Assembly (NCBI GenBank): GCA_035649275.1
Contig: DASRJW010000024.1
Span: 67,759 to 117,637 of the forward strand
Direction: 5' to 3'
Length of the DNA: 49,879 bases
Origin: Candidatus Krumholzibacteriia bacterium
GTDB taxonomy: Bacteria > Krumholzibacteriota > Krumholzibacteriia > G020349025
Under the pieces are notes generated by a model. The model saw nothing but the letters and a program-made list of their open reading frames with translations, searched no databases and had not been told where the DNA came from. Shown piece after piece: positions 26,501-38,269 of the stretch (its first letter is position 1; each line of letters opens with the position of its first letter). Position numbers and translations under genes: made by a program.

Positions 26501-27098
26501 CGACCTGCAGAAGTTGCGCATCTTCGGCTCGAAGCTGCAGCGCTCGACGCTCACCATGGTGTACAACCGCACGGCCTCGGAGCGCTTCAGCCAGGACACC
26601 GACGCCGTGGGCACCGAGACGCAGTCGAACCGGCGCGAATCGTCCACCACCCTGATCACCGCCAACTGGACCGGGCAATGGTCCGGTGGCACGGCGACGA
26701 CCCTCTCCCTCAACCAGACCTCGGGCGAGGAGGAGACGGTGGGCCAGCGGACCACGAACACCCGGCGCGCGATCACCGGGACCATGCGCTTCAAGGTCGC
26801 CCCGAAGGGCGGCTTGCGCCTGCCCTTCATCGGCGCCCTCAAGACCGGCCTGGACGTGCAGCTCAACGGCTCCTACAACCGGGATTCGGGCGAGCTCTTC
26901 AACAACCCCGACGATCCGAGCGTCTCCATCCCGCAGCGCCAAACGAGCGCCATCGCGGCGGGCGCTCGCGGCGACTTCACCCTCTCCCGCAGCATGACGA
27001 GCGGCGTGGAGATGGGCTACACGCGGAGCCGCGACGAGAAGAACAACCAGACGGTGAGCACCTTCCGCCTCGGCTTCAACTTGACCTTCCTCTTCTAG
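20592..27098 (+). CDS. sprA: Giant SprA-like outer-membrane protein (type IX-type translocon homologue)
   Basis: SprA/Sov is the outer-membrane translocon of the type IX secretion system in Bacteroidetes. This 2168-residue product starts with a signal peptide ([19 protein letters not shown], cleavage about residue 35) and ends with alternating hydrophobics and a terminal phenylalanine ([11 protein letters not shown]), as in outer-membrane barrels. SprA-like stretches include [17 protein letters not shown] near the N-terminus, [19 protein letters not shown], and [19 protein letters not shown] (about residue 855). Many beta-strand repeats follow. A Pro/Gln/Gly-rich, probably disordered insert lies at about 1780-1850. 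ATG 20592 has GAGGGAG only two bases upstream; GTG at 20607 or 20628 would also keep the signal peptide. Whether it secretes cargo here is unproven. Confidence 0.83.
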   Translation: MGRERVRQSRRWVRRATGLVVAWVALTLPLAAARAAPPGVRLDFDQLLERQELRQHGMLLVIGPSARLRAESFDGEVLRQELQYSPTTGLVFDVRAPGFLPGPPEYYLYDGAYFVYEPRDYSAPYLRITALAPSAQQDQLLGENHAWALAHLRAQNVGSQAQVGGGQGFEVTVVNSLPGPLSTMFGRDATTIRVTGRESISFAGESRRVSPYIASEQGRGQSLFPRLDMDQDLQVKLEGTIGGKVHVAVDHNSSAFGVDANRVNVWYEGYEDDIIRRIDLGGTNMAMPGSRLVAPPGFSQGVFGVKTDLRLAGLDLTVLAAKEETEAETRTLTPSGGSATVVPLEERNYVRNRFFFYELPDTTRFYYSYGLDPGSQDGNTLGQLIEQAAAPRFRVYIDDNNGFVESRNLLGYAVANLPAGLDTVAMNATFNSTPNTARWPTQDPGVNIYDPNYRVGHWRILQAGTDFGWVFFDANGKKLVLGLYLLNGSLNPNAALAVSFDDPQGKKVGSTDPEVKPKLRLLHHPDQDADFYGHPTSLLMMRHVYYLGTTGIQDLELSIETQVPGDLTPAAPDNLPQSTYLHMFGLDELDQANRPGPDGLFDTHRANLLDEDNGFLFMPGLRPFSPPEDIVVRRLIDAGVPEDSASTDRERLFGSAEVVDSRLYTLKDTDQTLPTNHYRLLVTTRGTETQIVLQQDIIEGSDVVRLDGRTLVRGVDYDIEPVAGGKITFKGQVLNEISPSSRIEVSYAFRPLLGTGQATLLGMSGKYDFGPRGYLAALALWESRRSFSRQPQLGDEPSRNLVGDVNLNLRFQPGFLTRLADLLPFTRTNAASSIAMAAEVAVSKPDPNTKNTAFVEDMESSDTSDRVASSREAWSWAALPDPTAAPVDTLNRIPTYYYNPTGRVKRGHLNPTLPEDEANDGLTVLELGFDRDQVTNLLTSEPFRGPLLWAGVESAFPGNGLDLSQTRTLEFWLNDGIADPTGRRGRMHIDFGDISEDFVFFPNNPNRPGGGGPLSQPNFNREAETPFQFIATTDDMGWNGKQDDCPPPSSERYPRGSDCHRPDHYVPATGQYPFANGTELDNRYDTEDINGDGVWDTKNSFFRVDLNLADLTYIDPGTDISPTYANDPNIDPKLKPGFQGWRHYRIDFQSLLRDSLYEIVVGPGERPPQLTQVRYLRIWFDDPQAPADPAQQLWTLYNYQLFDFKFTGNQWLQLGVHGTDASRLDPQPFDEIYTVSVINNKDNPEYTIPPDADLVDTAGVQAREQALRLVFDNLKPGHEMVAQKTNPLGRPTDYTLYNRMNFFTNLESDFADSVEVFFRMGSDSLNFYEVARPLLGVRGWQETIFDLRTLTDLKFPEDVGVPVDTLTLAGRPVVQVRRFVQDIANPSVTLKITRRGNPSLKQVSRHFVGVRHLRPASDLGAAPVSGDFWFNNVRLEDPKREVGTAQIYGVQGNVADVFDFNATLSTRDADFLGLRQRTGTGSDLYNFQNSYKIPDVSRLIPTLGLTIPLSYTLARDVSRPKFSTSSDTENDAERADEQRTESVRRGFGLSLQKKPSKFFLFKPTLDRLTFAYNESHTERRSFTSRDTSASWSQNLNYDLSPKARNIPLFFRQQLNLLPTNVKFGAQHQNSRSLIYTSSGSSGGSLQPRPVVSARSFNWNAAAAMRPLQMLNVQYSFNESRDYREAHPDNEEERVRLGSFDFGIPTGRGEGISLDLSPRLFQYSYSANYADRRTVQVEQTTGAPRPDVHQLLSGRTHRVNFDFKLHRRLASLFGGAPRPVVPPGSGEMPEGERQFGGAEEGAEPPPPQGGPGEPPPPQQQQPPPGPGAPGSPPGQQAPPESLQAAPPPRRLPNPLRPLFRFIGGIDAVKVEASDSRSASYVGAPQEANYMYRFGFSTDTGIPGYSEPSPVNTTRTLNLNTAVPLRGALRVTLRYGLRANDIESRSGQDALLRINVDSSRETNFPSAELSINDLQKLRIFGSKLQRSTLTMVYNRTASERFSQDTDAVGTETQSNRRESSTTLITANWTGQWSGGTATTLSLNQTSGEEETVGQRTTNTRRAITGTMRFKVAPKGGLRLPFIGALKTGLDVQLNGSYNRDSGELFNNPDDPSVSIPQRQTSAIAAGARGDFTLSRSMTSGVEMGYTRSRDEKNNQTVSTFRLGFNLTFLF

Positions 27099-27158
27099 TG
27101 AGGACCGCGGCCCGCGTGGTGGGGGAGCAGCTAGGCGCTGCCCGAGGCGCGCCAGTTC

Positions 27159-27188
27159 TTGCCAAAGAGCCGGTATCCTTGCTACCCT
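27159..27188 (+). promoter_or_regulatory. Possible promoter for carAB
   Basis: TTGCCA (27159-27164), an 18-base spacer and TACCCT (27183-27188) give a plausible vegetative promoter. Transcription would begin at about 27195, almost on the first GTG of carA, implying a leaderless or nearly leaderless transcript. Confidence 0.4.
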
Positions 27189-27196
27189 CCGCGCTC

Positions 27197-28448
27197 GTGC
27201 ACGTGCGACCCGCCACCTTGCCGTCCAGCGCCTGGACCCCACCGCGCGACGCGCCAGCCCAACTCATTCTCGAAGAGGGGACTCGTTTTGGCGGCCGGGC
27301 CTTCGGCGCGCCCGGGCCCGTGGTCGGCGAGGTCTGCTTCAACACCGGCATGTGCGGGTACCAAGAAATCCTCACCGATCCTTCCTACGCCCAGCAGATC
27401 GTGGTCATGACCGCGCCGCAGGTGGGGAACTACGGCATCGCCCCCTTCGACGACGAATCCCGCGCCCCGCAGGTGGCGGGATTCGTGGTGCGTGCCCTGT
27501 CGCGCCCACACAACTGGAGGAGCGTCGAGAGCCTCGACGCCTACCTCGAGCGCCACGGCATCCCCGGGCTCTACGACGTGGACACACGGGCGCTCACCCG
27601 CCTGCTTCGCGAGCGCGGCTCGCAGCGTGGCAGCCTCGGGCCCGGGTCGGCGCCGGAAACGGAGCTGCACCAGGCGGCGCTCGCCTGGCCCGGCCTGGAG
27701 CATGCAGACCTGGCCGCAGTGGTGACCTGCAAGGAGCCCTACCGGCTCCTGCCAGGGCCCGAAGCGGGACCGGCGGACCTGCGGCTCTCGGCCTACGAGC
27801 GCGCCCCGGACGAAGGCGCCAACGGCGAGGGACTGCACGTCGTGGTCTACGACTTCGGGGTGAAGCGCAACATCTTGCACCGTCTGCTGGCGCGGGGCTG
27901 CCGGCTCACCGTGGTGCCGGCGCACTGGCCGGCGGCGGCAGCGCTCGACCTGGCGCCGGACGGCATCCTCCTCTCCAATGGTCCCGGCGATCCTGCTGCG
28001 GTGGGTTACGGCATCGAAGCGGTGCGCGGTCTCCTCGGCCGGGTGCCGCTCTTCGGCATCTGCCTCGGACACCAGATCCTCGGACTCGCTCTCGGCGGGC
28101 GCACCTACAAGCTCAAGTTCGGCCATCGAGGGGTCAACCATCCGGTGCACGACAAGAGCACCGGCAAGGTGCGGATCACGACGCAGAATCACGGCTTCGC
28201 CCTGGATCCCGAGTCTCTCGCCCGGCTGCCCCTCGACATCACCGAGGTGAGCCTGAACGACGGCACCGTCGAAGGGCTGCGGCACCGCGAGCTGCCGGTG
28301 TTCTCCGTGCAGTACCACCCGGAAGCGGCGCCGGGCCCGCACGACAACGACGGTCTCTTCGATCGCTTCCTGCGCCTCGCGGCCGCCCACGCCGGTCTCG
28401 CGTTGCCGGAGCGCCAGCCGGCGCCGGCCGTGTCGGCGGGTGGTGCGG

Positions 28449-28462
<14 letters not shown>
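27197..28462 (+). CDS. carA: Carbamoyl-phosphate synthase small (glutaminase) subunit
   Basis: Releases ammonia from glutamine and feeds it to CarB for pyrimidine and arginine synthesis. The N-terminal domain has [15 protein letters not shown] and [20 protein letters not shown]. The glutaminase domain has [13 protein letters not shown], the nucleophile elbow [16 protein letters not shown] (the Cys) and [15 protein letters not shown] (His/Glu of the triad). The start is uncertain: GTG 27197, GTG 27203 and TTG 27218 are all in frame and none has a ribosome site. With 27197 the product is 421 residues, longer than the usual 360-390 at both ends. It overlaps carB by 14 bases. Confidence 0.92.
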
Positions 28463-31714
<3,252 letters not shown>

Positions 31715-31718
<4 letters not shown>

Positions 31719-32641
31719 GACGGTGTGCCCTCGCCGTGCTCATGCTGCTCGCGGCGGCCGGAGCTTGTGGCAGCAGCGCGCCGCCCCCCACACCGCCGCC
31801 GGCCCCGGACGGGGCTCGCGCCTTCCAACATCTGGAAGCACAGGTTGCTTGCGGCCCGCGGGTGCCGGGAAGCGCGGCCGCCGCCTGCTGCCGCCGCTAC
31901 ATCCTGGCGCACCTCGAGCGCCGGGCGGAGAAGCTCGGCCTGCAGGAGTTCCGCCTCGCCGATCCGTACGGCACCGATTCGCTGCAACTCGTCAACATCC
32001 TGGCGCATTTCCATCCCGAGCGCCCGGCGCGCGTTCTCCTCGCCGCACACTACGACTCGCGCCCCCGCGCCGATCGCGACAGCGGCGCGGCACAGTCGCT
32101 GCCCGTGCCCGGTGCCAACGACGGCGCCAGCGGTGTGGCGGTGCTCCTCGAAGTGGCCGAAGCCCTCGGGAGCTGGGATCCGGGAGTCGGCGTCGACCTC
32201 GTCTTCTTCGACGGCGAGGACTACGGCAAAGAGGGAGAGGTGCAGCACTATCTGCTCGGCTCCCGCCATTTCGCCGCCACCATGGGCGCGTACCGGCCCC
32301 GCGCCATGCTGCTCCTCGACATGGTGGGAGACGCGGACCTGCACATTCGCATGGAGGAGAACTCGCTGCGAGCGGCGCCGGCGTTGACACGCCTGGTCTT
32401 CGCCGTGGCCGAATCCTTGGGAGCGAAGTCATTCGTCTCCGCTCCCGGCCCTGCCGTCTACGACGACCACATGCACTTCCTGCTCCAGCGCATCCCGGCA
32501 GTCGACCTCATCGATCTCGATTACCCCGCCTGGCACACGACGCGCGACCTGCCGGCGGCATGCAGCCCGGCGAGCTTGGAGGAGGTGGCGCGGGTGGTGC
32601 TGCACGTCCTGCAGCGCCTGGGACGCGGTTCTGGAGCCTGA
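31715..32641 (+). CDS. Secreted M28-family metallopeptidase / glutaminyl cyclase-like
   Basis: Zinc-dependent M28 peptidase fold, closest by eye to glutaminyl-peptide cyclotransferase-like members. The N-terminus is a signal peptide ([20 protein letters not shown]) with a possible lipoprotein cysteine, followed by a Pro-rich stretch. Zinc-site motifs are [60 protein letters not shown], and a late YDDHMHFL histidine. Product is 308 residues. The TTG start at 31715 overlaps the carB stop and has GGAG five bases upstream, so it appears coupled to carAB. I see no metabolic reason for that link. Peptidase and cyclotransferase activity cannot be told apart here. Confidence 0.85.
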
Positions 32642-32654
32642 GGGAGGGGGGGGC

Positions 32655-32683
32655 TTGCCAGGCCAGGCCCGATGGGCTTAAGG
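32655..32683 (+). promoter_or_regulatory. Possible promoter of the rimP-nusA-infB operon
   Basis: TTGCCA (32655-32660), a 17-base spacer and TTAAGG (32678-32683) form a candidate promoter with a fair -35 and a poor -10. If real, transcription starts near 32690, immediately before the terminator at 32696. Confidence 0.35.
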
Positions 32684-32695
32684 TGACCGGGGTTG

Positions 32696-32722
32696 AGTGG
32701 GTTCGCGGACCCACTTTTTTTT
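32696..32722 (+). terminator. Strong intrinsic terminator directly before rimP
   Basis: AGTGGGT (32696-32702) pairs perfectly with ACCCACT (32709-32715) around TCGCGG, followed by an uninterrupted run of eight T (32715-32722). It lies between the M28 gene and the rimP ribosome site (AGAGGAGG, 32730), only 17 bases before the rimP ATG. It either ends the carAB-M28 transcript or attenuates the nusA operon. Confidence 0.9.
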
Positions 32723-32739
32723 GGCATCAGAGGAGGCCC

Positions 32740-33237
32740 ATGGCGGCTACGCTCCCCTCCGGGCTCCTCGAACGCATCGAGCACGAGCTTGCGTCTCTCG
32801 GCTTCGAGTGCATCGAAGTCACGTTCGCCGTCGAGTCGGGCCGCCGCATCCTGCGCGTGACCCTGGATGCACCGGGCGGCGTATTGCTCGAGCAGTGCGC
32901 GCAAGCGAGCCGGGCGGTGGGCCCGCTCCTCGATTCCTGCGCCGACCTCCCGGCCGGGTACTATCTCGAGGTGTCGTCGCCCGGGATCAACCGGCCGCTG
33001 ACCAAGCCGGAACACTTCCGGCGCTTTCGCGGCGAACCGGCGAAGTTGCGCCTGCGGGAAGCGGTGGACGGCGGTGCCTCCGTGACCGGCGTGCTCGGAG
33101 CGCTGGAAGACGACGTGCTCTGCGTGGAGACGACCCAGGGCGAACGCCGGATCCCTCTGGCGCAGATCGCCAAGGCGCGACTGCACCGGGATCTGGGGCA
33201 GGATCTCAAAGGCGGGCGCCGCAGCGCCCCAAGGTGA
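32740..33237 (+). CDS. rimP: Ribosome maturation factor RimP
   Basis: Needed for 30S subunit assembly. The 165-residue product has the N-terminal RimP domain (LGFECIEVTFAVESGRRILRV) and the signature YYLEVSSPGINRPLTKPEHF, followed by the SH3-like C-terminal domain (about 90-155). ATG 32740 has a strong AGAGGAGG three bases upstream. It is the first gene of the operon and ends five bases before nusA. The leader carries an intrinsic terminator just upstream, so expression may depend on readthrough. Confidence 0.94.
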   Translation: MAATLPSGLLERIEHELASLGFECIEVTFAVESGRRILRVTLDAPGGVLLEQCAQASRAVGPLLDSCADLPAGYYLEVSSPGINRPLTKPEHFRRFRGEPAKLRLREAVDGGASVTGVLGALEDDVLCVETTQGERRIPLAQIAKARLHRDLGQDLKGGRRSAPR

Positions 33238-33242
33238 AGGAT

Positions 33243-34808
33243 ATGAACTACAGCATCCTGGAAGCCCTGAACCAGCTCACCCGCGAGCGCCGGGTGGACA
33301 AGGGTCTCCTCTACGAGACCCTCGAGGTCGGGCTGACGACGGCGATCAAGAAGAAGTACGGCAACAACGCGGTCGTCCACGTCGACATCGACGAGGAGAA
33401 GGGCACGGTGCAGCCGTTCCTCGTCAAGGCTGTGGTGGAGGACGAGGACGAGATCGAGGATCCCGTCTGCCAGGTGACTCTGGAAGAGGCCCACGAGCTG
33501 GATCCGAACCTGAAGGTAGGGGACGAGATCCGGGAGCTGCTGCCGTTCTCGGAGTTCGGCCGCAACGCCATCGCGCTCGCCAAACAGGTGCTGGTGCAGC
33601 GGGTCCGCGAGGTGGAGCGCGGCAAGATCTTCGACGAGTTCAAGGGCCGGGTCGGCGACATCATCACCGGTACGGTGCAGCAGCAAGACCGCACCGGCGT
33701 GCTGGTTTCCCTCGGGAAAGCCGAAGGCTTCCTGCCGCGCAAGGAGAGCATCCGCCGCGAGCGCTGGCATCAGGGGCTGCCGATCAAGGCCTACGTCGTC
33801 GAGGTCCTGGACGTGGGCAAGGGGCCGCAGATCATCCTGTCGCGCACCCACCCGGGTCTGATCGAGAAGCTGTTCGAGAGCGAGGTGCCGGAGATCTACG
33901 ACGGCATCGTGGAGATCCGCGCCGTGGCCCGGGACGCCGGCGGGCGCTCGAAGATCGCGGTGTACTCCAAGGACGACCGGGTGGACGCCGTGGGCGCCTG
34001 CGTGGGCATGAAGGGCTCCCGCGTGCAAGCGGTGGTCAAGGAGCTCTCGGGGGAACGGGTGGACATCGTGCCCTGGAGCGAGGAACCGCAACAGTTCGTC
34101 ACCAAGGCGCTCTCTCCGGCCAAGGTGCAGAACATCCGCATCAGGCGCGAGAGCCAGGAGATGACCGTGGTGGTCGAGGACGAGCAGCTGTCGCTGGCCA
34201 TCGGCCGGGAGGGGCAGAACGTGCGCCTCGCCGTCCGTCTGACCGGCTGGAAGATCGACCTGGTCAGCTCCACCGAGATGGCGCAGCGCGAGCGTCTCGA
34301 CAAGGAGATGCGCGTCGCCCTCGACGAGGTGGAAGGCTTGACGCCGGAAGAGGTGACCCTGCTCGGCAGCATCAACGTGCACACCTTGAAGGACCTGAAC
34401 GCCGCCGAGGTGGAAAACCTGTTGGGCCTGGAAGGCATGGACGAGGAACGGGTGGCGCGCTTGCGGACCCTGGGAGTGGAGAGGGCCAAGCAGATCGAAA
34501 CCGATTTCGCTCAGGCGCTGCAGGCCCAGGAGCATCTGTTCGACGAGCAGATGTTCGACCGCGTGCCGGCTCCGGAAGCGGACGCCGCCGCGGCGACGCT
34601 CACCTTCCGCGACGAGTCGGAGCTGGAGCCGGACGAGCCGGAAGCCGAAGCCCCGGCGGCGGTGTCGGAAGCCGAGACCGAGACGGTCGAAGAGATCGAG
34701 GCAGGGGAGATGCCCGCGGCCCCGGAAGCGCCCGAGGAACCGGAAGCGGAGACCGCGGCGGCGGAGGCGGACGCCTCCGATGCACCCGAGCGGCCGCCGG
34801 TGGGGTGA
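33243..34808 (+). CDS. nusA: Transcription termination/antitermination factor NusA
   Basis: RNA polymerase-associated elongation factor that promotes pausing and hairpin-dependent termination. Domains in order are the N-terminal polymerase-binding domain (about 1-130), S1 domain (VGDIITGTVQQQDRTGVLVS), KH1 (DAVGACVGMKGSRVQAV), KH2 (LSLAIGREGQNVRLAVRL), and a helix-hairpin-helix-like region (ENLLGLEGMDEERVARL). A tail of about 80 residues rich in Glu, Ala and Pro ends the 521-residue product. The acidic tail is longer than in standard short NusA. The ATG is preceded by GAAGG at close range. NusA is the natural candidate to act on the terminator in its own operon leader. Confidence 0.96.
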   Translation: MNYSILEALNQLTRERRVDKGLLYETLEVGLTTAIKKKYGNNAVVHVDIDEEKGTVQPFLVKAVVEDEDEIEDPVCQVTLEEAHELDPNLKVGDEIRELLPFSEFGRNAIALAKQVLVQRVREVERGKIFDEFKGRVGDIITGTVQQQDRTGVLVSLGKAEGFLPRKESIRRERWHQGLPIKAYVVEVLDVGKGPQIILSRTHPGLIEKLFESEVPEIYDGIVEIRAVARDAGGRSKIAVYSKDDRVDAVGACVGMKGSRVQAVVKELSGERVDIVPWSEEPQQFVTKALSPAKVQNIRIRRESQEMTVVVEDEQLSLAIGREGQNVRLAVRLTGWKIDLVSSTEMAQRERLDKEMRVALDEVEGLTPEEVTLLGSINVHTLKDLNAAEVENLLGLEGMDEERVARLRTLGVERAKQIETDFAQALQAQEHLFDEQMFDRVPAPEADAAAATLTFRDESELEPDEPEAEAPAAVSEAETETVEEIEAGEMPAAPEAPEEPEAETAAAEADASDAPERPPVG

Positions 34809-34823
34809 GCCGGGCTGCGCCGG

Positions 34824-35150
34824 ATGGAGAAGCTGCGCAACCTGCTGGGGCAGGCGCACCGAGCCCGGAAGCTCGCCCTGGGGCGCTCGGCTTGCCGGCG
34901 CGCCGCGGGTACGGGCCGCTTGCACGCCGTGTTCGTGGCGCGTGATGCCGGGGCGAGCGCGGTCCGGGACAGCGGCGTCGGGGAGACGGTGGCCTGCGTC
35001 GCCGTGGACCTCGACAAGGAGCAGCTCGGAAGCCTCGTGGGTCGCGCCTCGGTGGCGATCCTGGGAGTCCTGGATCCGCGGCTAGCGACCGAGCTGCTGC
35101 GGCTCGTGGAGGCGGAGTCTGGGCCGCCGTCCCGAGGGGAAGCAAGGTGA
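34824..35150 (+). CDS. ylxQ: YlxQ-like L7Ae-family RNA-binding protein
   Basis: Small L7Ae/L30e-fold protein of the type encoded between nusA and infB in many bacteria. The product is 108 residues. The start KLRNLLGQAHRARKLALG matches the family N-terminus (NLLGLAxRAGKL), followed by LHAVFVARDAGASAVRD and LGSLVGRASVAILGVLD, which fit the alternating beta/alpha core. It probably binds structured RNA; the role is not established. The usual ylxR gene is missing between it and nusA, where only 15 bases remain. Its TGA overlaps an in-frame GTG of infB. The ribosome site is weak, suggesting coupling to nusA. Confidence 0.75.
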   Translation: MEKLRNLLGQAHRARKLALGRSACRRAAGTGRLHAVFVARDAGASAVRDSGVGETVACVAVDLDKEQLGSLVGRASVAILGVLDPRLATELLRLVEAESGPPSRGEAR

Positions 35151-35155
35151 CGGTC

Positions 35156-37537
35156 ATGGCGGAAAGCAAGAAGAAGCGCATCTACGAAGTGGCGCGGGAC
35201 TTCAACGTCTCCAGCGACGCCTTGCTCAAGGTGCTCCGGGATCTCGACCACGAAGTCAAGAACCACATGAGCACGGCGACACCGGAGATGCTGGCGGCCA
35301 TCGAAGCGCGCTTCTCCCAGGCGCAAGCTCAGGTCAAGGTGGAGGAGAGCAAGCGTAAGGAAGTGCACGCAGCGATCCAGCAGCACAAAGCGGAGGAAGA
35401 ACGCGCCGCCAAGGAACGGGCGCGAGAGGCGGCCGTGGCCAAGGCCCAAGCCGCCGCGCCTCCGACCCCGCCGCCACCGGCAGTCCGTCCGCCTGAACAC
35501 CGCGGCTCCCGGCCGATGGAGACGCGCCCGCCCCGTTCCTCGACGGCGCCTCCGCCCCGCTCGCGGGCGCCCGAGCCGCCCCCGCCGCAACGCCATGGTC
35601 GCGGCGGTGGTCCGCCGGAGTTCGCTCCCGGGCGCCGGCCGCGCGGCACCAAGGGGCGGAAGAAGCCGGGAGTCGACGAGCGCGCGGTGCGCGAAAGCTT
35701 CCAGAAGACGATGGCCGAGATCGATGGCCCGCGCCGGCAGCGCCGGCGACGCCGCGTCCACGCCGGCGGCGTGGCAGTGGACGAGCGCGAGAACGTCATC
35801 CAAGCGGTGGAGATGATGCCGCTCCAGGATCTGGCCGCCGAGCTCGGCGTGGCCCCCCACGAGCTCATCAGCAAGCTGTTCAAGAACGGCGTTCTTGCCA
35901 CCATCAACCAGCGGCTCGACAAGGACACCATCGAGATCCTGGCCGCCGAGTACGAATACGAAGTGGAGTGGATCAGCGAGTTCGAGGAGACCGAGCTCGA
36001 CGTGGAGGAATCCGAGGCGCCCCGGCTGCCGCGGCCGCCAGTGGTCACCATCATGGGCCACGTCGATCACGGCAAGACCTCGATCCTCGACAAGATCCGG
36101 CGCACCAATGTCGTGGCCGGCGAGTCCGGCGGCATCACCCAGCACATCGGCGCCTACGAGGTCACCACCCCGGGCGGGCATCGCATCACCTTCCTGGACA
36201 CGCCGGGTCACGAGGCCTTCACCGCCATGCGCGCCCGCGGCGCGCAGGTGACCGACCTGGTGGTGCTGGTGGTGGCAGCGAGCGACGGCGTCATGCCGCA
36301 GACCCTGGAAGCGCTCAATCACGCCCGCGCCGCCAACGTGCCCTTCCTGGTGGCGATCAACAAGGTGGATCTGCCGGATGCCAACGTCGAGCGAGTAAAG
36401 CAGCAGCTAGCGCAGAACAACGTCCTCCTCGAGGATTGGGGCGGCACGATCACGGCGGTGGAGGTGTCGGCCAAGACCGGCAAGGGGCTGGAGCAGCTGC
36501 TCGAGCTCATCCACCTGCAGGCGGAGATGCTGGAGCTCAAGGCGCCGCGGGAAGGGCGCATGCGCGGCGTCGTCCTGGAAGCGCGCAAGACGCCGCAGCA
36601 CGGTGTGGTCGTCAACGTGCTGGTGCAGCAGGGGACGCTGAACTTGAGCGACGTCTTCGTCGCCGGCAGGCACTCGGGTCGCGTCCGCGCCTTGCTCAAC
36701 GAGCGCGAGCGGCGCATCGAGAACGTCGGCCCCGCCGACCCGGTGCAGGTGCTGGGCTGCGACGGCGTGCCGCAGGCGGGGGATCCATTCACCGTCGTCG
36801 AGAGCGACCGCCAGGCGCGGGACATCGCTTCCAAGCGCCAGCAGTACGAGCGCGCCCGCGAGGCGAAGTCGAGCCGGCGCGTCAGTCTGGAACAGTTCCA
36901 CCAGATGATGCGTGAGAGCGGTCTCGCCGAGCTCAAGGTCGTTCTCAAGGGCGACGTGGACGGCTCGGTGGAGGCGCTCACCGAGTCTCTGGAGAAGCTC
37001 TCCACCACCGAAGTGGCGGTGCGCGTCATCCATCGCGGCGTCGGCGGCATCAACGAGACCGATGTCACCCTGGCGGCGGCGTCCAATGCCATCGTCGTCG
37101 GCTTCCACGTCCGCCCGAGCCAGCACGCTCGGGAGCTCGCCAAGCGCGAGGGCGTGGACATCCGGCTCTACGAGGTCATCTACGACGTGGTCAACGAGGT
37201 GAAGGAAGCCATGGTGGGCTTGCTGACGCCGGAGACGAAGGAGAGCATCGACGGCGTCGCCGAGGTGCGCCAGGTGTTCCGGGTTCCCAAGGTGGGGACC
37301 ATCGCCGGTTGCTACGTGACCTCAGGGAAGATCACCCGCAACGGCAAGATCCGGGTCATCCGCGACCACGTGGTGGTCTACGACGCCACGGTCTCGTCGC
37401 TCAAGCGCTTCAAGGACGACGTGCGCGAGGTGTCCCAGAACTTCGAGTGCGGCATCGGTGTCTCCGGCTTCGACGACATCAAGGTGGGCGACGTCCTCGA
37501 GGTCTACCGCCTGGAGGAGGTCGCGCGCACCCTCTGA
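35156..37537 (+). CDS. infB: Translation initiation factor IF-2
   Basis: GTPase that places initiator tRNA on the 30S subunit. N-terminal IF2_N domain ([20 protein letters not shown]), then a Lys/Ala-rich helix and a Pro/Arg-rich disordered linker (about residues 100-185). A second IF2_N-type domain follows ([20 protein letters not shown]). G-domain motifs are [29 protein letters not shown] and NKVDLPDAN, and domains II-IV follow to the end. Product is 793 residues. ATG 35156 has AAGGTG six bases upstream; GTG 35147, overlapping the ylxQ stop, is an alternative. Function and completeness are clear. Confidence 0.97.
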   Translation: MAESKKKRIYEVARDFNVSSDALLKVLRDLDHEVKNHMSTATPEMLAAIEARFSQAQAQVKVEESKRKEVHAAIQQHKAEEERAAKERAREAAVAKAQAAAPPTPPPPAVRPPEHRGSRPMETRPPRSSTAPPPRSRAPEPPPPQRHGRGGGPPEFAPGRRPRGTKGRKKPGVDERAVRESFQKTMAEIDGPRRQRRRRRVHAGGVAVDERENVIQAVEMMPLQDLAAELGVAPHELISKLFKNGVLATINQRLDKDTIEILAAEYEYEVEWISEFEETELDVEESEAPRLPRPPVVTIMGHVDHGKTSILDKIRRTNVVAGESGGITQHIGAYEVTTPGGHRITFLDTPGHEAFTAMRARGAQVTDLVVLVVAASDGVMPQTLEALNHARAANVPFLVAINKVDLPDANVERVKQQLAQNNVLLEDWGGTITAVEVSAKTGKGLEQLLELIHLQAEMLELKAPREGRMRGVVLEARKTPQHGVVVNVLVQQGTLNLSDVFVAGRHSGRVRALLNERERRIENVGPADPVQVLGCDGVPQAGDPFTVVESDRQARDIASKRQQYERAREAKSSRRVSLEQFHQMMRESGLAELKVVLKGDVDGSVEALTESLEKLSTTEVAVRVIHRGVGGINETDVTLAAASNAIVVGFHVRPSQHARELAKREGVDIRLYEVIYDVVNEVKEAMVGLLTPETKESIDGVAEVRQVFRVPKVGTIAGCYVTSGKITRNGKIRVIRDHVVVYDATVSSLKRFKDDVREVSQNFECGIGVSGFDDIKVGDVLEVYRLEEVARTL

Positions 37538-37550
37538 AAGGGTGGCGTCC

Positions 37551-37832
37551 ATGGTCGTCGGCTTCTGTACACTCGACCTCTACATCCCCGGCTGCACCTC
37601 GCTGAAAGAGAAACGTTTCGTCTTGCGCAGCCTCATCGACCGCCTCCGCCGGCGGCTGAATCTCGCGGTCAGCGAAGCCGATCACCACGATCTCTGGCAG
37701 CGCTCCACGCTGTGTCTGGTGACGGTGTCGAACGATTCCCGCGTGGTGCACTCGGTGCTTTCCAAGGCCAGCGATCTCGTCGAGAGCGATCATCGAGTCG
37801 AGTTGCTCGACGTTGCCGTGGAGCTGCGCTAA
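37551..37832 (+). CDS. ylxP: DUF503 (YlxP-like) protein
   Basis: A 93-residue member of DUF503, a family commonly found between infB and rbfA. It shows MVVGFCTLDLYIPGCTSLKE, KRFVLRSLIDRLRRRLNLAV and DLWQRSTLCLVTVSND, close to the family pattern (LKEKR...V..L..R....FNV.V.E...D..QR..LG...V). Function is unknown; it is presumed to be linked to ribosome or tRNA work by context only. ATG 37551 has GAAAGGG about eight bases upstream. A GTG three codons earlier is possible. Confidence 0.88.
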   Translation: MVVGFCTLDLYIPGCTSLKEKRFVLRSLIDRLRRRLNLAVSEADHHDLWQRSTLCLVTVSNDSRVVHSVLSKASDLVESDHRVELLDVAVELR

Positions 37833-37842
37833 GCTCGAAAGT

Positions 37843-37860
37843 TCCGGGCGCGCGCCCGGA
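37843..37860. repeat. 18-base perfect palindrome before rbfA
   Basis: TCCGGGCGCGCGCCCGGA is fully self-complementary. As RNA it would form a 7-bp hairpin with a GCGC loop, ending six bases before the AGGAGA ribosome site (37867) of rbfA. It may stabilise the mRNA, affect rbfA translation or bind a protein. No T-run follows. Confidence 0.5.
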
Positions 37861-37876
37861 GGAATGAGGAGAGAAC

Positions 37877-38269
37877 GTGGATCCTGTCGCCCTCGCCCGG
37901 CTCAACGCCGGTCTCCGCGACCTACTGGTGGAGCTCTTGGCGCGCCGGGTGCGCGACCCCCGCGTGCAGGCCGTGTCGGTGACCGGGGTGCAGGTGTCCG
38001 GGGATCTGGCGGTGGCCAAGGTGTTCTACAGCGTCCTGGGCTCGGAAACGGCGCAGCGCCAGGCGCAGCGCGGCCTGGAGAACGCCGCCGGTTTCCTGCG
38101 CCGCGAAGCCAGCCACCATCTGCGCCTGCGGACGGTGCCGGAGCTGCGTTTCGTCCACGATGCCTCCCTGGAACGCGGCGCCCACATCGATCAGCTGCTG
38201 CGTGAGATCAAGGAGCAGGCCGGAGAGCCGCAGGCACCGGCCGCGCCGGAGGAGCCGGAAGATGGCTGA
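37877..38269 (+). CDS. rbfA: Ribosome-binding factor A
   Basis: 30S maturation and cold-adaptation factor. The 130-residue product has the KH-like RbfA fold: LNAGLRDLLVELLARRVRDP, VQAVSVTGVQVSGDLAVAKV and PELRFVHDASLERGAHIDQL, the last being the family C-terminal signature. GTG 37877 is four bases after AGGAGA. A short Pro/Ala/Glu tail overlaps the start of the next gene by eight bases. Its position after infB and ylxP is the standard one. Confidence 0.94.
   Translation: MDPVALARLNAGLRDLLVELLARRVRDPRVQAVSVTGVQVSGDLAVAKVFYSVLGSETAQRQAQRGLENAAGFLRREASHHLRLRTVPELRFVHDASLERGAHIDQLLREIKEQAGEPQAPAAPEEPEDG

Noticed and set aside
27099-27150. Terminator after sprA
   Set aside because: A GCAGC/GCTGC stem is present but short and without a T-run.
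22146-27242. 1698-residue open frame on the minus strand opposite sprA
   Set aside because: Composition is Arg/Val/Glu-rich antisense sequence without domains; sprA on the plus strand has a signal peptide and barrel features. Long antisense frames are expected at this GC content.
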